Part shown: positions 29,423-37,860 of the stretch, in pieces
How positions within the stretch are numbered: position 1 is the stretch's first letter
Layout: each line of letters opens with the position of its first letter
NCBI GenBank assembly: GCA_025936045.1
Contig: JAICUB010000013.1
Span: 62,001-126,000, forward strand
Source: Polyangiaceae bacterium
GTDB taxonomy: Bacteria; Myxococcota_A; Polyangia; Polyangiales; Polyangiaceae
Direction: 5' to 3'
DNA length: 64,000 nt
Notes under the pieces: model-generated
What the model was told of the DNA's origin: nothing
The model's input: only the letters and a program-made list of their open reading frames with translations
The model's database searches: none
Position numbers and translations under genes: made by a program

Positions 29423-30420
29423 GGATCGGGGCGGGCTTCGAGTCGCGGTCCGTCCGCGGCGGGCGGCGGGGCGACCCCTTTGGTCAAGTTGCCGAGCAGC
29501 TTGAACGCGGTCCCTCCCAGCAACACGTCCACGAACATGTGTACCGCGCGCGCGGCGATGGGCAGCGTGATGGCGAGCGACGTGCCCTTGGCGCCGCCGA
29601 GCACGAAATACATGAGCCCCTCGCGCACGCCGAGGCCGCCGGGCGTCACGACCGCGAAGAACGCGATGGTGTCGGAGATCAGAATCGCGGCCATGAGCTT
29701 CGGCGCGGCGCTCGCGGGCACGTAGTAACCGATGCCGCGCGCCGTGAAATAGCTCGAGAGACCGAAGGCGACGACCGAGATCAGATGCACGCCGTGGAGC
29801 TTTGCGAGCAACGAGAGCGGCACGTCGACGTAACCTACGTCGCGCTTGAAGACGCGGCCATAGAGCCCGGTCGCGAAGCGCAGGAGCAGCCCGTGGAAGC
29901 CGAAACCGGCGACGTCGAGCAGGACGCCGAGCGCGAAGATGCCGAGCACCGCTTGCGCCGGGATCGGGCTGTCCGCGAAGAGCAGGCAGCCGAAACCGAC
30001 GATCAGCGACACCGCGAGCGACACGAGCAGGTTCAGCGCGTTCACGTAGACGACGAGCGACTTCGAGAACCCGCGATTGGCGAGCCAGTACACCTGCAGG
30101 GCATAGGTGAGCACCTTGCCCGGCACGTACTTCACGAGGTTGCTCGAGTTGACGGTGGCGACCGTCTGCGAAAACGTGAGCTTGTTCCCGCCGCCGAGCG
30201 AGTTGATCGTGAACTGCCAGCCGTACGTCGGTACGAGGTACGTGACGAGCATGCACAGCACCGAAATGGCGAGGAAGCTCGGCTCGAAGTCGAGGTGCTG
30301 CGCGCGGATGCTCCCCCAGTTGTCGCGGAGCGCGCGATAAAAGAAAAGGACGATGCACGCGACGATGACGGGCCCGGCGGCGTACCGGAGCCCGAGCTTG
30401 ACGACGCGCGCGCTCGACAT
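29419..30420 (-). CDS. lysylphosphatidylglycerol synthase-like/UPF0104 membrane protein
   Basis: Integral membrane protein of 333 residues with about eight helices, matching the LPG_synthase_TM/UPF0104 family. Diagnostic segments are NLVKYVPGKVLTYALQ and FFAVVTPGGLGVREGLMYF. Members next to glycosyltransferases are thought to act in lipid-linked sugar handling or flipping, but a defined role is not established. There is no aminoacyl-transferase domain, so MprF activity is unlikely. A TAGGCT -10-like hexamer lies eight bases before the ATG. Confidence 0.85.
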   Translation of the reverse strand: MSSARVVKLGLRYAAGPVIVACIVLFFYRALRDNWGSIRAQHLDFEPSFLAISVLCMLVTYLVPTYGWQFTINSLGGGNKLTFSQTVATVNSSNLVKYVPGKVLTYALQVYWLANRGFSKSLVVYVNALNLLVSLAVSLIVGFGCLLFADSPIPAQAVLGIFALGVLLDVAGFGFHGLLLRFATGLYGRVFKRDVGYVDVPLSLLAKLHGVHLISVVAFGLSSYFTARGIGYYVPASAAPKLMAAILISDTIAFFAVVTPGGLGVREGLMYFVLGGAKGTSLAITLPIAARAVHMFVDVLLGGTAFKLLGNLTKGVAPPPAADGPRLEARPDP

Positions 30421-30463
30421 GGGCGCGGAGCCTAGCAGAGCTCCCGAGAACCCCAGGGAGCGC

Positions 30464-31219
30464 TCATTCCGCGCCACCGAGAAACACGCCGGTCCACGTA
30501 TCGAGCCCGGGCGCCGCGTCCGACATGAAAGCGACGAGCTCACGCTGCGCGAGGCCCGCCGTGCTCAGAAAGTGCGCGACTTCGGGCGCGAAGAGGTAGC
30601 GCATGCTGTGCTTTTCCCGCAGCTCGGAGACTTCGCCGCTCTGCTTGTCCTTGACGAACACGTGGTAATTCACGTCGACGACGTTGTCGTTCGGGTGCAG
30701 CACGGGCTCGGCGAGGCGCGTTACGGCGGTCGCGTCGTCCTCGAGCCGCAGCACGCGCACGCTCGGGCGCAGGTTCAGCACCGCGGGGCCGTACCAGCAG
30801 TCGAACACGAAGAGCCCGCCCGGGGCGAGGTGCTCGCGCAGCGTGGTGAGTCCGGCGAGCAAGTCCGAGTTCGTCGTCTGGTAGCTCATGACGTGAAAGA
30901 GCGAGACGACGACGTCGAATTTTCGACCGAGCCGCACGCTGCGTAAATCACCTTCGACGAACTCCGTACGTCCGTTCGTCACCTTGCGCGCGCGCGCCTC
31001 GGCGAGCATCGCGGGCGAGCGGTCGACGCCCACCACGTCGTAACCGCGCTCGGCGAGCAGGCTCGCGTGGCGGCCGGTGCCGCAACCGAGGTCGAGCAGC
31101 GTGCGCGCGCCGGGACGGCGCTTGGCTATCAGCGAATGCACGTAGTCAGCCTCTGCCTCGTAGTCCTTGTCGCGATAGAGGAGATCGTAATAGCGGGAGT
31201 AGTTGCCGAAAACGGACAT
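30464..31219 (-). CDS. class I SAM-dependent methyltransferase
   Basis: Cytosolic methyltransferase of 251 residues. Motif I is LLDLGCGTGRHASLLAERG with the acidic residue of motif II in VVGVDRSPAMLA, and the post-I region has EGDLRSVRLGRKFDVVVSLF. The N-terminus (YSRYYDLLYRDKDYEAEADY) is typical of enzymes found in sugar and nucleotide-sugar clusters. It sits 43 bp upstream of the flippase-like gene and is divergent from the cupin gene. A sugar N- or O-methylation role is inferred from context. Confidence 0.87.
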   Translation of the reverse strand: MSVFGNYSRYYDLLYRDKDYEAEADYVHSLIAKRRPGARTLLDLGCGTGRHASLLAERGYDVVGVDRSPAMLAEARARKVTNGRTEFVEGDLRSVRLGRKFDVVVSLFHVMSYQTTNSDLLAGLTTLREHLAPGGLFVFDCWYGPAVLNLRPSVRVLRLEDDATAVTRLAEPVLHPNDNVVDVNYHVFVKDKQSGEVSELREKHSMRYLFAPEVAHFLSTAGLAQRELVAFMSDAAPGLDTWTGVFLGGAE

Positions 31220-31344
31220 CGCGAGTGTTTCTCGCGCGGCTAAGGCGGGCTGGCAAGATACCAGTTCGGCCCCCTGACCGGCGACGCGCGCGCGTGGCCG
31301 CCAACGGCTTGCCTGAGCGGAGGTCCAAGGGTATTTCAGGCGCG

Positions 31345-31752
31345 ATGCAAGGCGTCGAATTCTTCCGCGACGGAGACCAGCTGTTGGCGATCCTGGTGCG
31401 GGCGTCCGCCTCGAGCGACAAGAAGTACAACTTCCTCACGGACGACAGCGCGCCGTTTCAGCTCGGCATGAACTTCTACAAGGCCGGCGAGACCATCCCG
31501 GGCCATTTTCACCTGACACGCGAGATTCAGCTCAATCAGGTGCAAGAAGTCATCGTGATCGGCCACGGCAAGACCAAGATCACGTTCTACGGTCACGCGC
31601 GCCAGCAGGTCGCCGAGGCGACCCTCGCGACCGGCGACGTGATTCTGCTCGCGAGCGGCGGGCACGGCTTCGAGATCCTCGAAGACACGAAGATCGTGGA
31701 GGTCAAGCAGGGCCCCTACGACGGTAAGGTCAAAGACAAGATCGCCCTTTGA
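31345..31752 (+). CDS. small cupin-fold protein
   Basis: Cytosolic protein of 135 residues with a single beta-barrel. The first cupin motif is PGHFHLTREI and the second region is ILLASGGHGFEIL. It resembles small sugar-cluster cupins that sit beside DegT-type aminotransferases, and the aminotransferase gene follows after 16 bp. It could be an isomerase, epimerase or binding protein for a nucleotide sugar; the reaction cannot be assigned. The open frame extends upstream to 31225, but the ATG at 31345 fits the domain start. Confidence 0.75.
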   Translation: MQGVEFFRDGDQLLAILVRASASSDKKYNFLTDDSAPFQLGMNFYKAGETIPGHFHLTREIQLNQVQEVIVIGHGKTKITFYGHARQQVAEATLATGDVILLASGGHGFEILEDTKIVEVKQGPYDGKVKDKIAL

Positions 31753-31768
31753 TCGGGAATCACACGTC

Positions 31769-32893
31769 GTGAACGAACCTTTCATTCCCGTCTGCGAGCC
31801 GCTGCTCGGCGGCAACGAGCTCAAGTACGTCACCGAAGCCGTCTCGAAGGGCTGGATTTCGTCGTCCGGCGGCTTCGTGAAGGACCTTGAGCAGAAGTTC
31901 GCGGCATACCTCGGCGCGCGTCACGCCGTCACGGTGACGAACGGAACCGCCGCCCTCCACCTTGCGCTCGTCGCGGCCGGCATCGGCCAGGGCCACGAGG
32001 TGATCGTGCCGACCTTCACGATGATCGCCTCGGCGGCGGCCGTCTGTTACACCGGCGCAAAGCCGGTATTCGTGGATTGCGAGCGCGACACGTTCAACAT
32101 CGACGTGACGCGCATCGCCGAAAAAGTCACCGCTCGCACGCGCGCGATCATGCCGGTGCACATCTACGGGCTGCCCTGCGACATGACGCCGCTCCTCGCG
32201 CTCGCGAAGGAGCGGAACCTCGTCGTCGTCGAGGACGCCGCGGAAGCGATCGGTTCGCGCTACGAGGGCAAGCCGTGCGGCGCGCTCGGCGAGCTCGGCT
32301 GCTTCAGCTTCTTCGCCAACAAGGCCATCACGACGGGTGAAGGCGGCATGGTCGTCACGAGCGACGACAAGCTCGCGGACGAGCTTCGCTACTACAAAAA
32401 CTTGTGCTTCCCGCTCAAGGGTCCGCGCCGCTACGTCCACGAGCACATCGGCTTCAATTACCGCATGCCGAATACGGTCGCGGCCATCGGGCTCGCGCAG
32501 CTCGAGCGCGTCGAGGACTACGTCGCGATGCGACGCGAGAACGCGCGCCGCTACAACGAGCGGTTGCGGGGCGAACGGGGCATCAGCGTCCCGGTCGACA
32601 AGCCGTATTCCCACAACAGCTATTGGATGTATTCGATTTTGATCGAGGACGACTTCGGTCGCTCTCGTGACGAAGTCATGCAGGGGCTCGGCGAGCGCGG
32701 CATCGACACCCGCAGTTTCTTCGTCCCGATGCACCAGCAGGCGGGCCTCCGCGCTTACGGCGCCGACACCAGCGGCAGCTACCCGAACTCCGAATACGTG
32801 TCGCCGCGCGGGCTTTACCTGCCGTCGAGCTCCGGGCTGACGGCAGAGCAGATCGAGCGCGTGTGCCAGGAGCTTCTGGCGCTCCGCCGTTGA
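31769..32893 (+). CDS. DegT/DnrJ/EryC1/StrS-family sugar aminotransferase
   Basis: PLP enzyme of 374 residues that transfers an amino group to a keto sugar nucleotide, similar in pattern to perosamine synthases. The substrate segment is VTVTNGTAALHLALVAAG, the PLP-binding Asp/Glu lies in VVVEDAAEAIGS, and the Schiff-base Lys in FFANKAITTGEGG. The C-terminal YLPSSSGLT is family-typical. It starts with GTG. The neighbours (cupin, methyltransferase, glycosyltransferases) point to an N-substituted 6-deoxysugar in a surface polysaccharide, which is inference. Confidence 0.9.
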   Translation: MNEPFIPVCEPLLGGNELKYVTEAVSKGWISSSGGFVKDLEQKFAAYLGARHAVTVTNGTAALHLALVAAGIGQGHEVIVPTFTMIASAAAVCYTGAKPVFVDCERDTFNIDVTRIAEKVTARTRAIMPVHIYGLPCDMTPLLALAKERNLVVVEDAAEAIGSRYEGKPCGALGELGCFSFFANKAITTGEGGMVVTSDDKLADELRYYKNLCFPLKGPRRYVHEHIGFNYRMPNTVAAIGLAQLERVEDYVAMRRENARRYNERLRGERGISVPVDKPYSHNSYWMYSILIEDDFGRSRDEVMQGLGERGIDTRSFFVPMHQQAGLRAYGADTSGSYPNSEYVSPRGLYLPSSSGLTAEQIERVCQELLALRR

Positions 32894-32990
32894 GGGTCGG
32901 CCCGTGAGCTCGCTGCAATTTTTTTTGGTCGGAGCCGTGGTCGCCGGCGCGGGCACGGTCGCGCCCGGATTTTGCTAAAGTCGAAATCGG

Positions 32991-34163
32991 ATGGGCGGCT
33001 CACGCTTGTTGTCCCGAGTTCGCGATGCGCTCGTCCCGCGTCGCCCGGCGCCCGAGGGAAACCCGCGGGTGTTGTTCCTCACGCGCAAATACCCGCCCCG
33101 CAAGGGCGGCCTCGAGACGCACAGCTTCTTTCTGACGACCGGATATCAGGGGGACAAGACGATCGTCGCGCTCGGCAAGCTCCAGCGCCACCTGATCTGG
33201 TTCTTGCCGTACGCGAGCCTGCGGGTGCTGCTCGAGGGTCATCGTTACGATCTCGTCTGCATCAACGACCCGATGCTCGCGTTCGCCGGAATGCTCGCGA
33301 GGCGCGTATGGGATCGCAAGGTCGTCTGCTGCTTGCACGGGCTCGACCTCCTGTTCCCGAACCGCCCTTACCAGCTGTACCTCAAGCGTTTCCTCGAAGC
33401 GGACGCCTACGTCGCGAACAGCGCGGCGACGCGCCGCATCGCGCTCGCGCGCGGGCTCGAGCCGGTCGGCGTGATCACCATCGGCGTGTCGAAGGAGTTC
33501 TTCGCTCTCGAGCGCGATCACGGCGCGGACGCGGAGGTCGCGGCGGCGCGCAAGGGCCGGCTCGTGTTGCTCACCACCGGGCGCTTGATCCCGCGTAAGG
33601 GCGCGGCGTGGTTCGTCGCGAACGTGCTGCCGCGGCTCGACGTGCTCTACGTCGTGGTCGGCGGCGGGCGCGACTACGAGCGGATCAAGCAAGCGGCGGT
33701 CGACGCGGGCGTGACCGACAAGCTCTTGGTCATCTGGGAGCCGGACGACGAGCGGCTGCATCGCCTGTTCAGCGCCGCAGACGTGTTCGTGATGCCGAAC
33801 ATACCGATCCCGAACGACGTGGAAGGCTTCGGCATCGTGAGTCTCGAGGCCGCCGCGGCCGGCTTGCCCGTCGTCGCGTCGCGCCTGGAGGGTATCCCCG
33901 ACGCCGTCGCGGACGGCCAAAGCGGCATCCTGGTCGAACCCGAGAACGCCGACGCCTACGTCGCGGCGATCGAAAAGCTCAAGGCCGATCCGGCGGCGCG
34001 CATCGCCTTCGGCGAGAACGCACGACGCTACGTCCGCGCCCGCAACGATTGGCGCGAGGTGATCGCCGCATACACGCGCCTCTTTCGCGACTTGTGCGGT
34101 ACACCCGAGCCCGCGGTCGTGCGGCCGCGTCAAGAGTCCGTGCTGAGCTCGCGGCCGAACTGA
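32991..34163 (+). CDS. glycosyltransferase family 4 protein
   Basis: Cytosolic or membrane-associated GT-B enzyme of 390 residues. The acceptor loop is KYPPRKGGLETHSFFL. The donor site is NDVEGFGIVSLEAAAAGLPV, followed by EGIPDAV. The basic N-terminus may aid membrane contact. A TAAAGT -10-like hexamer lies nine bases before the ATG, so it may have its own promoter after the aminotransferase gene. It is the last gene of the glycan cluster and converges on an outer-membrane protein gene. Confidence 0.9.
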   Translation: MGGSRLLSRVRDALVPRRPAPEGNPRVLFLTRKYPPRKGGLETHSFFLTTGYQGDKTIVALGKLQRHLIWFLPYASLRVLLEGHRYDLVCINDPMLAFAGMLARRVWDRKVVCCLHGLDLLFPNRPYQLYLKRFLEADAYVANSAATRRIALARGLEPVGVITIGVSKEFFALERDHGADAEVAAARKGRLVLLTTGRLIPRKGAAWFVANVLPRLDVLYVVVGGGRDYERIKQAAVDAGVTDKLLVIWEPDDERLHRLFSAADVFVMPNIPIPNDVEGFGIVSLEAAAAGLPVVASRLEGIPDAVADGQSGILVEPENADAYVAAIEKLKADPAARIAFGENARRYVRARNDWREVIAAYTRLFRDLCGTPEPAVVRPRQESVLSSRPN

Positions 34164-34182
34164 GCGGGCGCCGAGCGCGCCG

Positions 34183-34995
34183 TCAGCGGCCGCCGAAGCG
34201 AAAGCGGCCGAGAAAGCCGATCTGGCGGCCGTCCGCGTTCCCGCCGTGACCGGCGAGGTTGTAGAACTGGAAGACGCCGCCCACGTCGACGTCCTCGTTG
34301 ACGGAGACGATGCAGCCGCCCTCGAGCGGGATTTGGAAATTGTCCGCAAAACCCTCGAGCCGCCCGCCGATGCCGGTGCCGACGAAGGGCGCGACCCTCG
34401 GCGTCACCTGGAAGTAGAACCAAGTCGGCAGCCAGAGGAAGTCCTTGTTGCCGCCGTCAACGTCGGGGCGCCCGGCCAATCCGACCTGGAGCGAGGGGTC
34501 GAACACCCACGCCACGACGTCGCTGATGTTCAGGCGACCGAGCACGCCGCCTCGCACCGACAGCCACAAGCGGTTGCTGAAATGCAGGAAGGCCGGCGCG
34601 TCCCCGTTGAAGTCGAGCTCGAAGTCCTTGTCGCGCACGAGCGAGTACAGGATGCCCATCCCGATATCGTCGTAAACGCCCCAGTAGTCCCGATGCGAGC
34701 TGCAGTTCGGACAGAAGCCGCCGAACGGAAAAAACGGCCCGATCTCGTGAATCACGCCGAGCGCGAGCTTGTCCGTCACCCCGAAGTAGACGTGCAGCGG
34801 GAAGTGGAAGGGCTCGAGGTTGCCGTTGTTCGAGACGTCCAGGCCGGCCATCATGGGCCGCGCGGGCATACCGGTAAGGTCGACCGCACCCTGAGGGGTG
34901 ACGAAGTTCCGGCGCGTGAACTCCTGCGCGCTCGCGGGAGCGCTCAGCAAGAGCGAGAGCGCCGCCGCGAGCAAGACCGTGATCGAAAACTTCAC
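34183..34995 (-). CDS. predicted outer-membrane beta-barrel protein
   Basis: Exported protein of 270 residues. The GTG at 34995 gives a clear signal peptide (LLAAALSLLLSAPASAQ). The rest is alternating beta-strand sequence with aromatic residues at strand ends, such as FHFPLHVYFGVTDKLALG and DFLWLPTWFYFQVTP, and a terminal strand ending RFRFGGR. No transporter or enzyme family was recognised. A CPNCSS segment near residue 85 is unusual for a porin-like barrel. It is probably monocistronic, 77 bp downstream of the AgmX/PglI-type gene. Confidence 0.65.
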   Translation of the reverse strand: MKFSITVLLAAALSLLLSAPASAQEFTRRNFVTPQGAVDLTGMPARPMMAGLDVSNNGNLEPFHFPLHVYFGVTDKLALGVIHEIGPFFPFGGFCPNCSSHRDYWGVYDDIGMGILYSLVRDKDFELDFNGDAPAFLHFSNRLWLSVRGGVLGRLNISDVVAWVFDPSLQVGLAGRPDVDGGNKDFLWLPTWFYFQVTPRVAPFVGTGIGGRLEGFADNFQIPLEGGCIVSVNEDVDVGGVFQFYNLAGHGGNADGRQIGFLGRFRFGGR

Positions 34996-35072
34996 GCCGC
35001 CGACTTTAGTTCTCGCCGTCGTCAGACCGCAAGCGGCGCGGCTTGGGGCCAAACGCCACGCGCGCTCGTGTC

Positions 35073-36548
35073 TCAACCCGGCGTGAACATGATCGGATAA
35101 CTCACGGTCACGATTCCGTTCTCGGGTGGTGGAAACGAAATTCCGTAGAATTGGCTCAAGACGCAGCTCACGACTTTGCTGTCGGGGAGATCGGAACCGC
35201 CGTTCGCGGCGTTCGACACGGCGCCCTCGCGATCGATGATGAAACGTGCGGTCACGCGCCCCGTGAGGTTCGGGTTCGCGCCGAGTCCGCTCTCGTAGCA
35301 ACCGCGAAACCGGCCGTAATTTTGGCGCACGATGCGCTGAATCACCTCCGGCGGCAGATGACCGCTCACGCTCGTGACACCCGCGGGCGTTAGCCGTGGC
35401 GCTTTCGGGTGGTGACCTCCGCCCGTTCGACCGATGCCGATACCGAAGTCGGCGGACCCCGCGCCGCACAGCGGATTGCAGCCGCCAATCGCGCCGATGC
35501 CGATGCCTTTGCCGAGACCGCCGCCGCCCTGCCCCGGCCCACTCAAATCGAGCCCGCCGAAGCCGCCGCTCTCGCCCGGGTCCTTGCCGAAGAGCTCGCC
35601 CCAAGCGTCGCTCGCGTCGGGGCCCGTCGCGACGTCCGCGCCCCAAAGGGCGGTCGGCAGCGCGCGACCGTTCATCGTGTTGAGCAAGCCGATCATGCCG
35701 ATCGTGCGCGCCTCGGCGAGTGCCTGCTCGCGCGACAACGTGAGCTCACCGCCGCCGGAAACCGCCGTGCGCCGCTGCACGGAAGGCCGATCGGGTCGCC
35801 CCATTTTGCCCTCGGGTCCGCGCGCCGCCTCACCGGGCGTGCCGCCGCCTTCCGGCGCGGCGCTCTTCGCGCCCTGATCGAGCTGCCGCTCGCGCTCGCG
35901 CTCGGCCTGGGCGTTCAGGTACACGCGCATCGCGTCGATGCGATCGCGGTCGAAATCCCCGTCGAGCGACGCACCGAGCGCCGGTGTGTAATACGCAATG
36001 GCGCCCAGAAATGCCGCCACCGACAGGAGCGTACCGACGAAAGCGCCGCCCACGCCGCGCGTGTCGGCGCCGAGCGCGCGCGGCACGCGTTTACCGGCCG
36101 TCACGCGCGTCACCCTGAAGGTGATCTCACCGAAGCGCACTTCGTCCCCGGCGAGCACGGCGCCCGCGGGCGCCACCGCACGCACGCCGCCGTCGAGGTC
36201 GACGATGGCCGCGCGCGCGAACGGCGCGAGCTCGCTGGGGAGCAGGTAGTCCACGCCGTCCCCGTGTCCGACGTAGAACGGTCGCGGCGGCGCGAGGTGG
36301 GCGACGTGCAGCACCGTGCTGCCCCAGAGCACCGTCACCTCGACCGCTTCGAGCAGTGGGTCCTCGCACTCGCTCGCCTCGACGGGCCCGCGGGTCTGGA
36401 GCATGACGTAGGTTGTTTCGCCGGATGGGCCGTCCTGCTCGCCCGTGAGGGCCTCCGGGATGGAGAAGGCGGGCGGCGGCTCAGGCGTCGATGGAGACGT
36501 AAGAGGATGGATGTGCGCGTTCGGCGCACCAAGCTGTGCGTTGGCCAT
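35073..36548 (-). CDS. AgmX/PglI C-terminal-domain protein
   Basis: Envelope protein of 491 residues. An N-terminal cytosolic beta domain, FHA-like in pattern (about 90-175), precedes one membrane helix (GGAFVGTLLSVAAFLGAIAYY). A Gly/Pro-rich spacer follows. The C-terminal 100 residues match the TonB-C-like AgmX/PglI domain: SGHLPPEVIQRIVRQNYGRF, then LTGRVTARFIIDREGAVSNA. AgmX/PglI proteins are known from myxobacterial gliding motility, but paralogues are numerous and a motility role is not shown here. The ATG at 36548 has GGAG nine bases upstream. Confidence 0.85.
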   Translation of the reverse strand: MANAQLGAPNAHIHPLTSPSTPEPPPAFSIPEALTGEQDGPSGETTYVMLQTRGPVEASECEDPLLEAVEVTVLWGSTVLHVAHLAPPRPFYVGHGDGVDYLLPSELAPFARAAIVDLDGGVRAVAPAGAVLAGDEVRFGEITFRVTRVTAGKRVPRALGADTRGVGGAFVGTLLSVAAFLGAIAYYTPALGASLDGDFDRDRIDAMRVYLNAQAERERERQLDQGAKSAAPEGGGTPGEAARGPEGKMGRPDRPSVQRRTAVSGGGELTLSREQALAEARTIGMIGLLNTMNGRALPTALWGADVATGPDASDAWGELFGKDPGESGGFGGLDLSGPGQGGGGLGKGIGIGAIGGCNPLCGAGSADFGIGIGRTGGGHHPKAPRLTPAGVTSVSGHLPPEVIQRIVRQNYGRFRGCYESGLGANPNLTGRVTARFIIDREGAVSNAANGGSDLPDSKVVSCVLSQFYGISFPPPENGIVTVSYPIMFTPG

Positions 36549-36882
36549 GAGAGACACTCCTTGGGCGTGGTGCGACGTGCGGGATGGGAACCGCCATGAC
36601 CGTGCAGGAGCACGCTCGCGGCGCCCGCCGAAAAAGAGCGCGTCGCTTGCACCAACAACGACAGCGAGGGACAAGGGAAGGTTCCCTGCACCTCTGGCTG
36701 CGCTTCAACGCCGTGAGGTTAGGACCGCGTAGGCCGACGTAGCCGTTTGTGGTGGGCGGGGGCGCGCCCTAAGGCCCAAGGGGGGATCGTGAGGAGCGAA
36801 AGGTGGGACGGCAAAAGCCAAAAAATAGCGCCCCACGGGCGGCGACCGGTGGTGTAGGTTCTAAGACGAGGTCTTCTCGGGC
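36549..36882. other. divergent intergenic region (334 bp)
   Basis: Lies between the AgmX/PglI-type gene and the FHA-GGDEF gene. No coding frame looks real and no RNA family could be assigned. It contains a perfect 10-bp GC palindrome (36760-36769) and a potential stem at 36803-36837 (GTGGG with CCCAC) enclosing a GGC-AAAA-GCC mini-hairpin. A regulatory role is possible but unproven. Confidence 0.5.
36760..36769. repeat. perfect 10-bp palindrome GGGCGCGCCC
   Basis: Palindrome 113 bases upstream of the FHA-GGDEF start in a divergent promoter region. It could be an operator, but GC-rich palindromes arise easily in such DNA. Confidence 0.25.
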
Positions 36883-37842
36883 GTGGCTGACGAGGAAGTG
36901 AAGGAGGAAACCAGGACGGGTTTCGTGCTGAGCGAGGATGACCCGCTCGAGCGCACCGCGGTCGTCAACCTCAACGACCTCAAGAAGGACCTGGGCAGCA
37001 AACGCCAGGTCAAGGACCGGTACCTCTTGATCCGGGCACGCGGCGCCCAGCTCGGCCAGGTGCTCAAGCTCGGCCAGCAGCCGCACCGCGTCGGCCGCGC
37101 CAACGACTGTGAAATCTGGCTGAGCGACGACGGCGTGAGCCGCCGCCACGCCACGATTCACTTCGAGAACGGCGTTTACACGATCGAGGATACCGGGTCC
37201 GCCAACGGAACCTTCGTCGGCGGGCAGAAGATCGAGCGCGCCGTGCTGCGCGACGGCGACCTCATCCAGTTCGGGCCCCAGGCCGTCTTTCGGTACTCGG
37301 TGGCGGATGAGGGCCAAGAGCAGCTCCTGCGTCAGCTCTACGAAGCGAGCGTCACGGATGCGCTCACGGGCGCCAACAACCGTGAGCACTTCGACAGCCA
37401 GCTCCGTATGGAGCTCTCGTTCGCGCGCCGGCACGGCACCGATCTTTCGCTCGTCATCTTCGACGTCGATCATTTCAAGCGCGTGAACGACACGCACGGC
37501 CACCCCGTCGGGGACGAAGTGCTGGTCGAAATCTCGAAGGCGACGCGGCGGCTCGTGCGCAACGAGGACGTGTTCGCCCGCTACGGCGGTGAGGAATTCG
37601 CGTTGATCCTGCGCGGCATCGCGCTCGACGGCGCGCGCGTCGTGGGCGAGCGGCTGCGCGAGCGCATCGCGGAGCTCGTCGTCACGACCGACAAGGGGCC
37701 GCTCAAAGTGACGGTCAGCGTCGGCTGCGCGTCCTTCGCGAGCACGCAGGATGCGACCGCCGAGACGCTGGTGCAGCTCGCCGACAAGCGTCTCTACGTC
37801 GCGAAGCGCGGCGGCCGCAACCGCGTCATCGCGGACGGCTGA
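36883..37842 (+). CDS. FHA-GGDEF diguanylate cyclase
   Basis: Cytosolic signalling enzyme of 319 residues expected to make cyclic di-GMP. The FHA domain (about 45-140) has the phosphothreonine-binding pattern HRVGRANDCEIWL, GVSRRHATI and GSANGTFVG. The GGDEF domain (about 155-315) has active-site YGGEEFAL and metal residues in VIFDVDHFKRVND. An RNED sequence five residues before GGEEF is a canonical RxxD inhibitory site, so product feedback is expected. The FHA domain suggests control by a Ser/Thr kinase. It starts with GTG. Confidence 0.94.
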   Translation: MADEEVKEETRTGFVLSEDDPLERTAVVNLNDLKKDLGSKRQVKDRYLLIRARGAQLGQVLKLGQQPHRVGRANDCEIWLSDDGVSRRHATIHFENGVYTIEDTGSANGTFVGGQKIERAVLRDGDLIQFGPQAVFRYSVADEGQEQLLRQLYEASVTDALTGANNREHFDSQLRMELSFARRHGTDLSLVIFDVDHFKRVNDTHGHPVGDEVLVEISKATRRLVRNEDVFARYGGEEFALILRGIALDGARVVGERLRERIAELVVTTDKGPLKVTVSVGCASFASTQDATAETLVQLADKRLYVAKRGGRNRVIADG

Positions 37843-37860
37843 CGCGCGGCGCGCGGAAGC

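Noticed and set aside
32919-32926. Run of eight T as a rho-independent terminator after the aminotransferase gene
   Set aside because: No stable hairpin lies directly before the T-run.
36772-36820. GEMM (cyclic di-GMP) riboswitch-like sequence GGGACGGCAAAAGCC
   Set aside because: The segment that should form the inner helix is almost all purine and cannot pair, and the second conserved helix is not found.
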